Source of the DNA: DAOMOP01 sp035444405
GTDB taxonomy: Bacteria > Pseudomonadota > Gammaproteobacteria > Burkholderiales > Rhodocyclaceae
Assembly (NCBI GenBank): GCA_035444405.1
Contig: DAOMOP010000023.1
Location: 1-32,018 of the forward strand
Length of the DNA stretch: 32,018 nucleotides
Direction: 5' to 3'
Position 1 is the stretch's first letter. Every line of letters starts with the position of its first letter. The notes beneath the pieces are model-generated. The model was not told where the DNA came from and did not search any database. It saw only the letters and a program-made list of their open reading frames with translations. This document shows, one piece after another, positions 23,241 to 31,125 of the stretch. The position numbers were made by a program, and so were the translations under genes.

Positions 23241-25205
23241 ATGACACAACTCGTACTCAGCGGACGCATTCTGTTCCTCAGTACCGATCCGGAAATCATC
23301 GAGCGGCAACTGAACGGTCAGCGCGTGAGCCTGGCCGAGGCCGGCGCCTTGCGCGATGACGTGTCGACGGACGAAATCACGCCGATGAGCGTGCTCACGC
23401 GTTACGACGAGCGCCTGGGCCGCCATCCCTATGCCGGCCTGAAGGCCGGCGAGCGAACCCCGATCGGCACCGATGCGATCCGGGCGGGCGGATTCTGCGT
23501 CACCGTCGCCGGCAAGCGCTACGGCAAGGGCTCGTCGCGCGAGCACAGTCCGCTGGCCGAACTGAGCGCCGGCATTCGCCTGGTCATCGCCGAGAGCTTC
23601 GAGCGCATCTATCGTCAGAATGCCGACAATCTGGGTTTGTTTACATCGACCGACTTCGGCCTGATCGACCGTATCGAGCGCGGTGAGGCGATCGACATCG
23701 AGGAGTTGGTCGCCTCGCGTGACGCACTGGCCGGCGCCATTCTGCGCAGCGGCGGGCTGCTCGAGTACGGCCAGGCGAAGATGCGCAAGGTCGAGTCGGC
23801 CGGGGGTCCCCAGGGGGCGGTGCGTGCGCTGACGCTCGCGGAAAAAATCCTCGCTCGCCACCTCGTCGTGACCGACGAAACCAGTGCTTCGATCGAGCCG
23901 GGCGCCGGAGCCTTCGTACGCGCCGACTGGCGCTTCATCCACGAGTATTACACCGGGATGGCCGCGCACATGCTGCACAAGGCCTTCGGGCGTCCGCTGC
24001 AGTTGCACGACCCGCGCAGCATTCTCGCGTTCGAGGATCACCTGTCGTATTCGCATCGCAGCGAAATGCATCGGCGCAACGGTTTGATGCCCAACGTCAA
24101 GGAGTTGTCCGACGCGCACCGCGCATTCGCCGCCGACTACGGCATCCACAACCACGGCTATCTGCCGGGCATGGAGGGCAAGCCAGCGGAGGGTTCCGAG
24201 GGGATCTCGCATGCGATGATGGCCGAGCTCCATGCGCTGCCGGGGCAGGTCGTCGTCGGTACCGATTCGCACACGCCGCACAGCGGAGCGCTCGGTTGCG
24301 TGGCGTTCGGCGTCGGTACCACCGACATGGCCAACGCGTTCGTCACCGGGGCGGTGCGCATGACGGTGCCGCAGTCGCTGCGCATCGAACTCGATGGCGT
24401 CGTGCCGGCCGGGGTGACGGCCAAGGACGTCGTCCTGCACCTGCTGGCCGAGCCCAGGATCCGCGCGGGGGCGGGCGTGGGCAGGATCTTCGAGTTCACC
24501 GGGTCGGCAATCCGCCAGATGACGACCGACGAGCGCGCGACGCTGACCAACATGACCGCGGAGCTGGGCGGATTCACCGGAATCGTTGCGCCCGACGAGG
24601 AAACGGTACGATTCCTGCGCGAGCGGCGGGGCGTCGAGTTCGCGCTGGAGCCGTGGATGACGAGCGACGCGGGGGCCGTCTATGCGGACACGATCCGCCT
24701 CGACTGCAGCCGCATCCCGCCGATGGTGGCGGCGCCGGGCGATCCGGGCAACGGCCTCGCGCTGAGCGATTTGCGGGAGCGGCCGAGAATCGATATTGCC
24801 TATGGCGGTTCGTGTACCGCCGGCAAGCGCGAAGACTTCGATCACTACCATGAGGTGCTCGCCTGGGCCGCCGCGCGCGGCCTTCGCGTTGCGCCACGGG
24901 TGCGGCTCTATCTGCAGTTCGGGACGATCGCGGTGCGCGATTACTGCATCGAACGGGGCTATCTGCAGGCCTTCGAGCAGGTCGGCGCCGAGATCCTGCA
25001 GCCCTCGTGCGGAGCGTGTGCGAACTGCGGGCCGGGGGCGTCCACCGAACCCGATCAGGTCACCGTCAGCGCGATCAACCGCAATTTCCCCGGCCGCTCC
25101 GGACCGGGCAAGCTTTGGCTCGCCAGTCCCCCGACCGTGGCAGCCAGCGCAATTGCCGGCGAGATCGTGTCGTTCGAGGAACTGCGTGTGCGGCATGGTG
25201 ACTGA
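23241..25205 (+). CDS. Single-chain aconitase/isopropylmalate dehydratase-family hydro-lyase with N-terminal swivel domain
   Basis: 654 residues. The small (LeuD-like, swivel) domain comes first, at ~1-180. It shows STDEITP, GFCVTVAGKRYGKGSSRE with substrate-binding GSSRE at 97-101, and ESFERIYRQNADNLGL. The large [4Fe-4S] domain follows from ~195, with VVGTDSHTPHSGALGC near 338-353. The three cluster cysteines are C525 (GGSCTAGK) and C590/C593 (PSCGACANCG). This order is the reverse of classical aconitase A and resembles AcnB without its HEAT domain. It should dehydrate and rehydrate a 2- or 3-hydroxy di/tricarboxylate. The start at 23241 is fixed by AAGGAG 6 bases upstream; an ATG at 23235 is too close. 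It is the last gene of the LysR-TRAP-aldolase operon, and the true substrate is unknown. Confidence 0.87.
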   Translation: MTQLVLSGRILFLSTDPEIIERQLNGQRVSLAEAGALRDDVSTDEITPMSVLTRYDERLGRHPYAGLKAGERTPIGTDAIRAGGFCVTVAGKRYGKGSSREHSPLAELSAGIRLVIAESFERIYRQNADNLGLFTSTDFGLIDRIERGEAIDIEELVASRDALAGAILRSGGLLEYGQAKMRKVESAGGPQGAVRALTLAEKILARHLVVTDETSASIEPGAGAFVRADWRFIHEYYTGMAAHMLHKAFGRPLQLHDPRSILAFEDHLSYSHRSEMHRRNGLMPNVKELSDAHRAFAADYGIHNHGYLPGMEGKPAEGSEGISHAMMAELHALPGQVVVGTDSHTPHSGALGCVAFGVGTTDMANAFVTGAVRMTVPQSLRIELDGVVPAGVTAKDVVLHLLAEPRIRAGAGVGRIFEFTGSAIRQMTTDERATLTNMTAELGGFTGIVAPDEETVRFLRERRGVEFALEPWMTSDAGAVYADTIRLDCSRIPPMVAAPGDPGNGLALSDLRERPRIDIAYGGSCTAGKREDFDHYHEVLAWAAARGLRVAPRVRLYLQFGTIAVRDYCIERGYLQAFEQVGAEILQPSCGACANCGPGASTEPDQVTVSAINRNFPGRSGPGKLWLASPPTVAASAIAGEIVSFEELRVRHGD

Positions 25206-25304
25206 CTGTGGAAGGGATCGCCAGGAGCGGGATGGTCGGTCGTATAGGGGATGATCGCGAGGACCGGCCCGAGCATGCGGCTCTGGCCGACCGGCCGCGC
25301 CTGC

Positions 25305-26294
25305 TCACAGCCCGAGATCGAAGATGCGCTGCGCCGTGCCGCCGCGCACCGCGTCGCGCTCGGCCGCGGGCAGCCGGTCGACCCGCGCGAGGCAGCCCTG
25401 CATGTCACCGATGTTGTGCGGGTAGTCCGAGCCGTACATCACGCGGTCCGCGCCGCCCACATCCAGGCACAGGCGCAGCGTCTCGTCACGGTAGGTGACC
25501 GCGTCGTACCAGATGCGACGCAGGTAGTCCTGCGGCGGCCGGTCGATCGTCACGCGGCACGCGTTCATCTGTTCGAAGCAGCGATCGAGCCGCCCGACCA
25601 GATAGGGCAGCGCGCCGCCGGCGTGCGAGGCGATCAGCTTCAGCTGCGGGTAGCGGTCGAAGAAGCCGTCGAAGATCATGCGCGCGACCGCGAGCGAGGT
25701 GTCGAACATGAAGCCCACCGAGGCGATCAGGTTGTAGGCGCGCATGTCCATCTGCGGCGCCCCGGGCGGCGCAGTCGGATGCACGAGCACCGGCAGCGCG
25801 CGCGCGTCGATCGCCTCCCACACCGGGCGAAAGCGCTCGGCGGTGAGCGACTCGTTGTTGATATTGGCGAGCACCATCACGCCGACCGCACCGTTCGCGC
25901 ACGCGCGCCCGAGCTCGGCCACCGCCCGCTCGGGGTATTCCCACGGCAGCGAGGCGTACCAGCGGATGCGCGAGGGATACTCGACCTGACCGCCGGCCAT
26001 CTCGTCGTTGGAGATCTGCGCGGCTTTCAGGCTGATCGCTTCGCCGCCCCAGTACACGTTCGGGCAGGTCAGCGAGCAGATCGCCACATCCACGCCCGCC
26101 TCGTCCATGCGCGCCACCCGCTCGGAAAAGCTGAAATGGCCCGGCATCGGCGTCATGAACGGGGCACCGTCGATGAAGATGCCCTCGGGCGCATCCAGGC
26201 TCTTGCGCACCTCGAAGCGCGGGCGGCCGTGCTCGCGCAGCAGTTCCAGCCACTTGTGGCTGAGCTGGTGGGTGTGGACGTCGATCACTTTCAT
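25305..26294 (-). CDS. Metal-dependent amidohydrolase of the ACMSD / resorcylate decarboxylase type
   Basis: 329 residues of the Amidohydrolase_2 family. Metal and active-site residues are visible: H7 and H9 in DVHTH, H172 in LVHPTAP, H224 in ASHAGGALPYLVGRLD and D290 in YGSDYPHNIGD. The pattern IWYDAVTY and the overall length match ACMSD-like enzymes, which decarboxylate or hydrolyse aromatic or ring-cleavage acids. The ATG at 26294 has a GAGGAA ribosome site. It lies downstream of the TAXI transporter genes on the same strand, which suggests it degrades the imported compound. Decarboxylase versus hydrolase cannot be settled from the sequence. Its 3' end is convergent with the hydro-lyase gene, 99 bases apart. 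Confidence 0.83.
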   Translation of the reverse strand: MKVIDVHTHQLSHKWLELLREHGRPRFEVRKSLDAPEGIFIDGAPFMTPMPGHFSFSERVARMDEAGVDVAICSLTCPNVYWGGEAISLKAAQISNDEMAGGQVEYPSRIRWYASLPWEYPERAVAELGRACANGAVGVMVLANINNESLTAERFRPVWEAIDARALPVLVHPTAPPGAPQMDMRAYNLIASVGFMFDTSLAVARMIFDGFFDRYPQLKLIASHAGGALPYLVGRLDRCFEQMNACRVTIDRPPQDYLRRIWYDAVTYRDETLRLCLDVGGADRVMYGSDYPHNIGDMQGCLARVDRLPAAERDAVRGGTAQRIFDLGL

Positions 26295-26368
26295 GTGGGG
26301 GTTCCTCGATCGGGCGTTGAGAAATCAGATATGCGTTCGGGCATGCGAATGGAGGTCAACGTGGAGCA

Positions 26369-26391
26369 CGCGGGCCGCAGCCAAGCCCGCG
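26369..26391 (-). terminator. Hairpin downstream of the TAXI permease gene
   Basis: CGCGGGC-N9-GCCCGCG is a perfect 7-pair stem in the 194-base gap between the permease stop and the amidohydrolase start. No T-tract is present, so it may lower read-through or stabilise mRNA rather than end transcription fully. Nothing else recognisable lies in this gap. Confidence 0.3.
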
Positions 26392-26488
26392 GGCCGGCGC
26401 GCGAAGGGCGTCATGCCGCCGTCCCCTGCGTGCAGCGGCGATGGCGAGGTCGGCATTGCGGCGCGCGTTTGCCCCATGGTCATCGGCC

Positions 26489-28414
26489 TCATGCCATGCG
26501 TCCCTGGTCCAGTGGCGCGGCGAGGCGCCGGTGCCACAGCGCTGGCACGAAGCCCGCCACCCCGAGCGCCGCCGCGACCGCCGCGTCGCCACCGAACACG
26601 ACGCTCGACGCGCCGACCAGCGCGCCGGCGGCGAGATAGCCGCACTGGCGCAGCACCGAGCGCCGCCCGCCGACCTCCTGCGCGACCAGCCCGTGCGCGA
26701 GCAGGTAGCCGGCCGACAGCGCGGTCAGCAAGCCGACGCCGATTTGCCACGGTGTGCCGTCCATCAGCAACGCCGGGTTGAGCACGAACAGGAAGGGCAG
26801 CAGATAGGCGGTGATGCCCAGGCGCACGCCGGCCAGGCCGGTCTGCCACATCGGGCTGCCGGCGATCGAGCCGGCGGCGTATGACGCGATCGCGACCGGC
26901 GGGGTCAGCATCGACAGCAGGCCGAAGTAGAAGATGAACAGGTGCGCGGCCATCGCCGGCACGCCGAGCCGGATCAGCGCCGGCGCGAGCAATACCGACA
27001 GCAGCACATACACGCCCGCGGTCGGCATGCCCATGCCCAGCACGATCGCGAGCGCCGCGGTCACCAGCAGCAGCGGCAGCAGCCCGGCCACCTCGCCGAT
27101 GCGCGCGAGCAGCATCGTGAGCGCGAAGCCCAGCCCCGAGATGTTGATCACGCCGACGACGATGCCGGCCGCCGCACAGATCAGCAGCACCGGCAACAAG
27201 GCCTGCCCCGCCTCGACGAAGAGACGCCCGTAGAACGCGAACCCGTGCAGGCGGCGCGTCACGACGAGGTCGAGCAGCAGCGTGAGGCCCGCGCAGTACA
27301 GCGCGGCCTTGCCGGCCGACAGCGACAGCCAGAAGAGCAGGTAGATCAGGAAGGCAAGCGGCAGCAGGAAGATCCAGCCGCGCCGCAGCACCGCGGCCGC
27401 GCGCGGCAGCTCGGCTGCCGGCAGCCCGGTGAGCCCGCGCGCCTTCGCGAACACATCGACCTGCATGAAGAGCACCGCATAGTAGATCACCGCCGGCAGC
27501 AGCGCGGCGACGACGACGTTGCGGTAATCGGTCTGCAGGAACTCGGCGATCAGGAAGGCCGTCGCGCCCATCACCGGCGGCGCGAGCTGGCCGCCGTTGG
27601 AGGCCACCGCCTCGACCGCCGCCGCATAGTGCTTCGGGAAACCCGAGCGCTTCATCAGCGGGATCGTCACCATGCCGGTGCTCATCACGTTGCCGACCGT
27701 CGAGCCCGACAGCGTGCCGAAGATGCTGCTGCCGAGGATCGCGACCTTGGCCGGCCCGCCGCGGTGGCGCCCCATCGCCGCGAGCGCGAGGTCGGTGAAC
27801 ACCTCGGTGCCGCCGACATGCTTCAGGGCCGCGCCGAAGAGCATGAACGCGAGCACGACCGTCGCACCGACCCCGAGCACGAGGCCCGGCACGCCGTTGC
27901 TGTCGGCATAGAGGTAGAGGATCAGGCGCGTGGGCGCGACGTAGGAAGCCTCGAACACGCCGGGCAGGTGGTGGCCGAAGAAGCCGTACAGCAAGATCGC
28001 GCCGATCAGCGCGGTGATCGCCAGCCCGGTCGTGCGACGCAGCCCCTCGAGCAGCAGGACGAGCGCGAGCAGGCCGGGCACCCATTTCTGCGGCCCGCGC
28101 GAGGCCATGTCGAGGAGCCAGTCGTGATAGTGGTAGCCCATCCACAGCCACGCCGCCGCGGCGGCGGCCGCGCACGCCGCGTCGAGCACGGCCGCGGCCC
28201 GGCCGCGCGCGAGCGGGTTGAGCAGCAGCGCCGCCGCGGTGACGAGCGCCGCGACCAGCGCGAGAAACTGCTCGCCGGTCACGTCCAGCCCGGCGCGGCG
28301 CGGCAGGTCGAGCAGCCACGCGAGACCCGCGAGCGGCACCAGCGCGGCGAGCGCGTTCCCGAGCTGCGCCGCGAACGGGCGCGGGCCGCTCTCAGTTGGC
28401 GAATTGCTGCTCAT
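26489..28414 (-). CDS. TRAP transporter fused permease, TAXI type (DctQ-DctM fusion)
   Basis: 641 residues and very hydrophobic, with roughly 16-18 membrane helices. Family segments include GSSIFGTLSGSTVGNVMSTG, AAVEAVASNGGQLAPPVMGA, IVLGMGMPTAGVYVLLSVL and LLSMLTPPVAIASYAAGSI, which are typical of the fused 4TM/12TM permease paired with TAXI receptors. The start at 28414 overlaps the 3' end of the TAXI receptor gene by 23 bases, so they are co-expressed. It imports the ligand of that receptor, coupled to an ion gradient. An upstream ATG in frame at 28501 lies wholly within the receptor gene and is not used. Confidence 0.92.
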   Translation of the reverse strand: MSSNSPTESGPRPFAAQLGNALAALVPLAGLAWLLDLPRRAGLDVTGEQFLALVAALVTAAALLLNPLARGRAAAVLDAACAAAAAAAWLWMGYHYHDWLLDMASRGPQKWVPGLLALVLLLEGLRRTTGLAITALIGAILLYGFFGHHLPGVFEASYVAPTRLILYLYADSNGVPGLVLGVGATVVLAFMLFGAALKHVGGTEVFTDLALAAMGRHRGGPAKVAILGSSIFGTLSGSTVGNVMSTGMVTIPLMKRSGFPKHYAAAVEAVASNGGQLAPPVMGATAFLIAEFLQTDYRNVVVAALLPAVIYYAVLFMQVDVFAKARGLTGLPAAELPRAAAVLRRGWIFLLPLAFLIYLLFWLSLSAGKAALYCAGLTLLLDLVVTRRLHGFAFYGRLFVEAGQALLPVLLICAAAGIVVGVINISGLGFALTMLLARIGEVAGLLPLLLVTAALAIVLGMGMPTAGVYVLLSVLLAPALIRLGVPAMAAHLFIFYFGLLSMLTPPVAIASYAAGSIAGSPMWQTGLAGVRLGITAYLLPFLFVLNPALLMDGTPWQIGVGLLTALSAGYLLAHGLVAQEVGGRRSVLRQCGYLAAGALVGASSVVFGGDAAVAAALGVAGFVPALWHRRLAAPLDQGRMA

Positions 28415-29390
28415 GCGCCTCGTTCGCCTCGCTCCACAGGCCCTTGTCCTTGAAGAAGCGGATCGCCGCCGGGTGGTAGGGCAGCGTGTTCGTCGCGGCA
28501 CCGAGCTCGGCCGCGCTCGCGCTGCGCAGCGCCGGATAGTCCTCGCGCAGCTGCTCGAACCTGTCGTGCAGCACGCCGAGGATTGCCGCGACGTCCGCGT
28601 CGGACATGTCGTCGCCGATCACCAGGAACACGTCGAAGCCGGAGATCGTGATCGGCTCGGGCACACCCGGGCGGTTCTCGGCGGGCTCGACGCGCAGCGT
28701 GTAAAGACCCGGCGCGTGCTGCCCCAGCACCGCGTCGGTGGCATGCTCGCCGGTCAGGTTCACGTAGCGGATGCCGCCCGGGATGGACGCGTTGGCCTGC
28801 AGCGTGAGCGGAATGCCCACCGCGATCGCGGTCGCGTCCAGGCGCCCTTCGGTCAGCCCCTCGACGCCCTGCGGCAGCCCGCCCACGGTGACGACCTCGA
28901 CGTCGGCGTCGGTCAGCCCGCCGGCCGCGAGCATCGCCTTGTTGGCGGCGCCGAGTGCAGCGTTCGCGCGCATGTCGACGACCACGCGCTTGCCCTTGAG
29001 ATCCTGGATGTCGCGGATGCCCGAGTCGCCGCGCACCATGTAGGCGTACTGCAGCGGCCAGATGCGCGCGAGCGCGCGCAGTTGCGGCAGCGCGCGGCCG
29101 TCGTCGCCGCGATAGGCGCGGCCCGCATCGAGCGAGGAGCTCAGCCCCATCGTGACCTCGCGGTTCGCCACCAGCGGCAGATACACGGAGGAGCCGGCGT
29201 AGGGCTGCGCGATCGCCTGGCGGCCGAGCTCCTCGCTGATCGCGCGGGCGATGCCGCCGCCGATGGTGTAGTAGGCACTGCCCTGCGGGTTGGTGCCGAT
29301 CGTGATGCGCTGCTGGGCCTGCGCCGGGCCGGCCAGCATTCCGAAGGCAAGGCACAGTCCTGCGCCGAGCGCGGCAAATTTCCTGATCAT
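28392..29390 (-). CDS. TRAP transporter substrate-binding protein, TAXI family
   Basis: 332 residues with a signal peptide (ALGAGLCLAFGMLAGPAQA, cleavage expected after A25). The mature start ITIGTNPQGSAYYTIGGGIARAI is the TAXI-family hallmark, followed by GLSSSLDAGRAYRG and LKGKRVVVDMRANAALG. TAXI receptors bind glutamate-like or other carboxylated ligands in the periplasm. The ATG at 29390 has GGAGG 6 bases upstream, better than the ATG at 29402. It is the first gene of the transporter-amidohydrolase unit. The IclR gene ends 206 bases upstream on the same strand. Confidence 0.92.
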   Translation of the reverse strand: MIRKFAALGAGLCLAFGMLAGPAQAQQRITIGTNPQGSAYYTIGGGIARAISEELGRQAIAQPYAGSSVYLPLVANREVTMGLSSSLDAGRAYRGDDGRALPQLRALARIWPLQYAYMVRGDSGIRDIQDLKGKRVVVDMRANAALGAANKAMLAAGGLTDADVEVVTVGGLPQGVEGLTEGRLDATAIAVGIPLTLQANASIPGGIRYVNLTGEHATDAVLGQHAPGLYTLRVEPAENRPGVPEPITISGFDVFLVIGDDMSDADVAAILGVLHDRFEQLREDYPALRSASAAELGAATNTLPYHPAAIRFFKDKGLWSEANEAHEQQFAN

Positions 29391-29473
29391 GGTCTCCTCC
29401 ATCACAGGTGGTGGTGGTCGTTGTGCCGGTGCGTGCGCGGGCGCGCACCGCCTGCAAGCCACGGCGAGGCCGC

Positions 29474-29494
29474 CGGACCGACGCTAAAGGTCCG
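29474..29494. promoter_or_regulatory. Inverted repeat upstream of the TAXI operon
   Basis: CGGACC-N9-GGTCCG is a perfect 6-base inverted repeat, 84 bases before the TAXI receptor start and about 100 bases after the IclR stop. It may be a terminator-like hairpin for iclR or an operator of the transporter operon. Its arms differ from the palindrome at 30534-30550. Confidence 0.35.
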
Positions 29495-29596
29495 CCGAGG
29501 CGCCCGCCGTTCTTGTCCGCGGCGGCGGTGCGCATCGCCCGGCCTCGCGCAACCGTGTGTTGCGGCGCTGCACGGCCGGCCCAGCCATGGGCGACA

Positions 29597-30388
29597 TCAC
29601 GGGGTATCCGGTCGCGACACCTCCGTCGATGTAGGTCCGGCGAGCTGCCGCTCGAGCCGGTGGATTTCCTCGCCGAGCACGCGCACGAGCCCTTCGCGCG
29701 CGTGCGCGTCGAACCAGTCCGACACGAAGGCGATGCTGATCGCGCCTTCGATGTCGCCGCTCGGCCCGCGCACCGGCATGCCGAGGCCGGCCATGCCGCG
29801 CGCGATCTGGCCGTCGTGCTGCGCATAGCCGTCGGCGCGGGCGCGGCGCACTGCCTCGAGCACGAGCTCGCCATTGAAGAGCGGGGTGCGGGGATGATGG
29901 TCGGCGTTGTATCGGACGATCTCTTCGAGCTCGTCGTCCGCCAGATCGACGAGCAGCGCGGTCGCGCTCGCGCCCATGCCGAGCGGGCGCACCGTGCCGA
30001 CCTCGACCGCCACCGCGCGCACCGGCGCCTTCGCCTCGACGCGCGCGAGGCACACCGCATCGAAGCCCTGGCGCACCGAGAGGATCGTCGTCTGCCCGGT
30101 GCGCTCGGCGATACGCGCGAGCGCCAGCCGCGCCAGCTCGGCCAACGGAAAGCGGCGGCGCGCGAGGTCGCCGATCACGCGCGCCTGAAAGCCGAGATGG
30201 TAGGTGCCGTTCCCGCCGTCCTGGTCGATCCAGCCGGCGCCGCGCAGATCGGCGAGGATGCGATGGATGGAGGATTTCGGCAGGCCGGTGCGACGATGCA
30301 GCCACGACAGGCTCGCCCCGCCTGCGCCGGCCGAGCCGACCGCCTGGAGCAGGCCCAAGGCGCGCGCGAGACTGCTGTGCTTCGCCAT
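29597..30388 (-). CDS. IclR-family transcriptional regulator
   Basis: 263 residues. The N-terminal winged helix-turn-helix covers ~5-70 (RALGLLQAVG, then LSWLHRRTGLPKSSIHRILADLRGAGWI). The IclR effector domain covers ~80-250 (LARLALARIAERTGQTTILSVRQG, then ARGMAGLGMPVRGPSGDIEGAISIAF). It probably controls the TAXI transporter and amidohydrolase genes downstream on the same strand. The ATG at 30388 gives the normal IclR N-terminus; the ribosome site is weak. An upstream ATG at 30523 would add 45 residues from AT-rich sequence that looks non-coding. Confidence 0.88.
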   Translation of the reverse strand: MAKHSSLARALGLLQAVGSAGAGGASLSWLHRRTGLPKSSIHRILADLRGAGWIDQDGGNGTYHLGFQARVIGDLARRRFPLAELARLALARIAERTGQTTILSVRQGFDAVCLARVEAKAPVRAVAVEVGTVRPLGMGASATALLVDLADDELEEIVRYNADHHPRTPLFNGELVLEAVRRARADGYAQHDGQIARGMAGLGMPVRGPSGDIEGAISIAFVSDWFDAHAREGLVRVLGEEIHRLERQLAGPTSTEVSRPDTP

Positions 30389-30533
30389 CACGCTCACAGG
30401 GTTCTCCGTTGAAATGCTCAAAAAACGGAACGCGTCATGATGGCGGAGAGCCACTGAAAGACTCCATCCATCAGATGTATAGGAATACTCTAACAAGTTC
30501 AGGTGGACATGGAAGGCGTTCATCGAAAATTAC

Positions 30534-30550
30534 GTTCCGTATATCGGAAC
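30534..30550. promoter_or_regulatory. Palindrome, candidate IclR operator
   Basis: GTTCCGTATATCGGAAC has perfect 6-base arms around TATAT, the size and style expected of an IclR-family operator. It lies 146 bases upstream of the iclR start and 213 bases before the next plus-strand gene. Autoregulation of iclR is the simplest reading. Confidence 0.6.
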
Positions 30551-30718
30551 GATCAACTTTCAACCTCGGCCGTGAGCGTGCGATCCGCTGCCGGTGGCGC
30601 AGCGGCTCGAGGCGAATGGACTTTTGGTACGATCTCGGGCGTTCTCCTGAATCACGGCCCGCCGCTGCGACGCCCGTTTCGTCGGCCGGTCATCGTCCGG
30701 GAGCACCCCCCGACCCCG

Positions 30719-30724
30719 TACAAT
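30719..30724 (+). promoter_or_regulatory. Possible -10 box for the small membrane protein gene
   Basis: TACAAT, 38 bases before the ATG at 30763. No good -35 is seen 16-18 bases upstream, so the site is tentative. Confidence 0.3.
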
Positions 30725-30762
30725 GGTCGGTGTTCATTCGCAATCGGTGGCAGGAAACGACC

Positions 30763-31071
30763 ATGAATTTCGACGAAGAGCGCATCCGGATCCTCGAGCA
30801 ACTCAGGCGCAACGCGGCCCAGCCGCCCAGCCTGTGGCGCAAGATCGTCGCGTTCGTCGTGACCGTCGCGCTGGTCGGCGTGGCGCTGATGTTCTCGGTG
30901 CTGCTGTTCGTCGTCGTCGCGACCGTCGGACTGGTCGCATGGGGCTACCTGTGGTGGCGCATGCGCGAGCTGCGCAAAGAAATGCGCGAGCGGCCGCAGT
31001 CCGGCGGCAACGTCGTGATCGAGGGCGAGGTGATCCGCGAGATCCGCACGCGCGAGCGCGACGGCGACTGA
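30763..31071 (+). CDS. Small membrane protein of unknown function
   Basis: 102 residues. A charged N-terminus (EERIRILEQLRRNAAQPPSLW) leads into a hydrophobic region at ~26-61, long enough for two short membrane helices (IVAFVVTVALVGVALMFSVL and VVVATVGLVAWGYLWW). A basic segment and an acidic/basic tail (VVIEGEVIREIRTRERDGD) follow. I do not recognise the family. The ATG at 30763 is preceded by AGGAAA. It stands alone between iclR (divergent) and hutU (convergent). The amphipathic ends and paired helices suggest an inner-membrane protein with both termini in the cytoplasm. Confidence 0.7.
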   Translation: MNFDEERIRILEQLRRNAAQPPSLWRKIVAFVVTVALVGVALMFSVLLFVVVATVGLVAWGYLWWRMRELRKEMRERPQSGGNVVIEGEVIREIRTRERDGD

Positions 31072-31125
31072 ACCGGTGCCGCCCCGGCAAGGTGTGCACG
31101 GCACGACATTGCGCGGCACACGCAC

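Larger units (their letters stand above)
30389..30762. other. 374-base divergent intergenic region, visibly AT-richer than the surroundings
   Basis: This gap separates iclR (minus) from the small membrane protein (plus). Its first ~180 bases are visibly poorer in GC than the neighbouring genes. It holds the 17-base palindrome at 30534-30550 and possible promoter elements for both genes. A further half-site-like CGGAAC occurs at 30426-30431. No open frame within it looks coding and no RNA gene was recognised. Confidence 0.6.

Noticed and set aside
23139..25196. 685-codon minus-strand frame opposite the hydro-lyase
   Set aside because: Shadow frame of a gene with intact catalytic motifs; its composition is Arg/His/Asp-rich without recognisable motifs.
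25206..25304. Possible terminator between the convergent hydro-lyase and amidohydrolase genes
   Set aside because: Only long-range partial complementarity (GGTCGG with CCGACC about 50 bases apart) was seen, with no compact stem and no T-tract.
26942..28453. 503-codon plus-strand frame opposite the TAXI permease
   Set aside because: Shadow frame dominated by Arg, Gln and His; the minus-strand permease is clear.
30389..30523. 45-residue N-terminal extension of the IclR regulator
   Set aside because: It is AT-rich sequence without the codon pattern of the gene, and family proteins begin just before the helix-turn-helix.
31076..31104. Possible hairpin GTGCCG...CGGCAC between the small membrane protein and hutU
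   Set aside because: The stem is only 6 pairs around a 17-base loop, without a T-tract, within chance expectation in GC-rich DNA.
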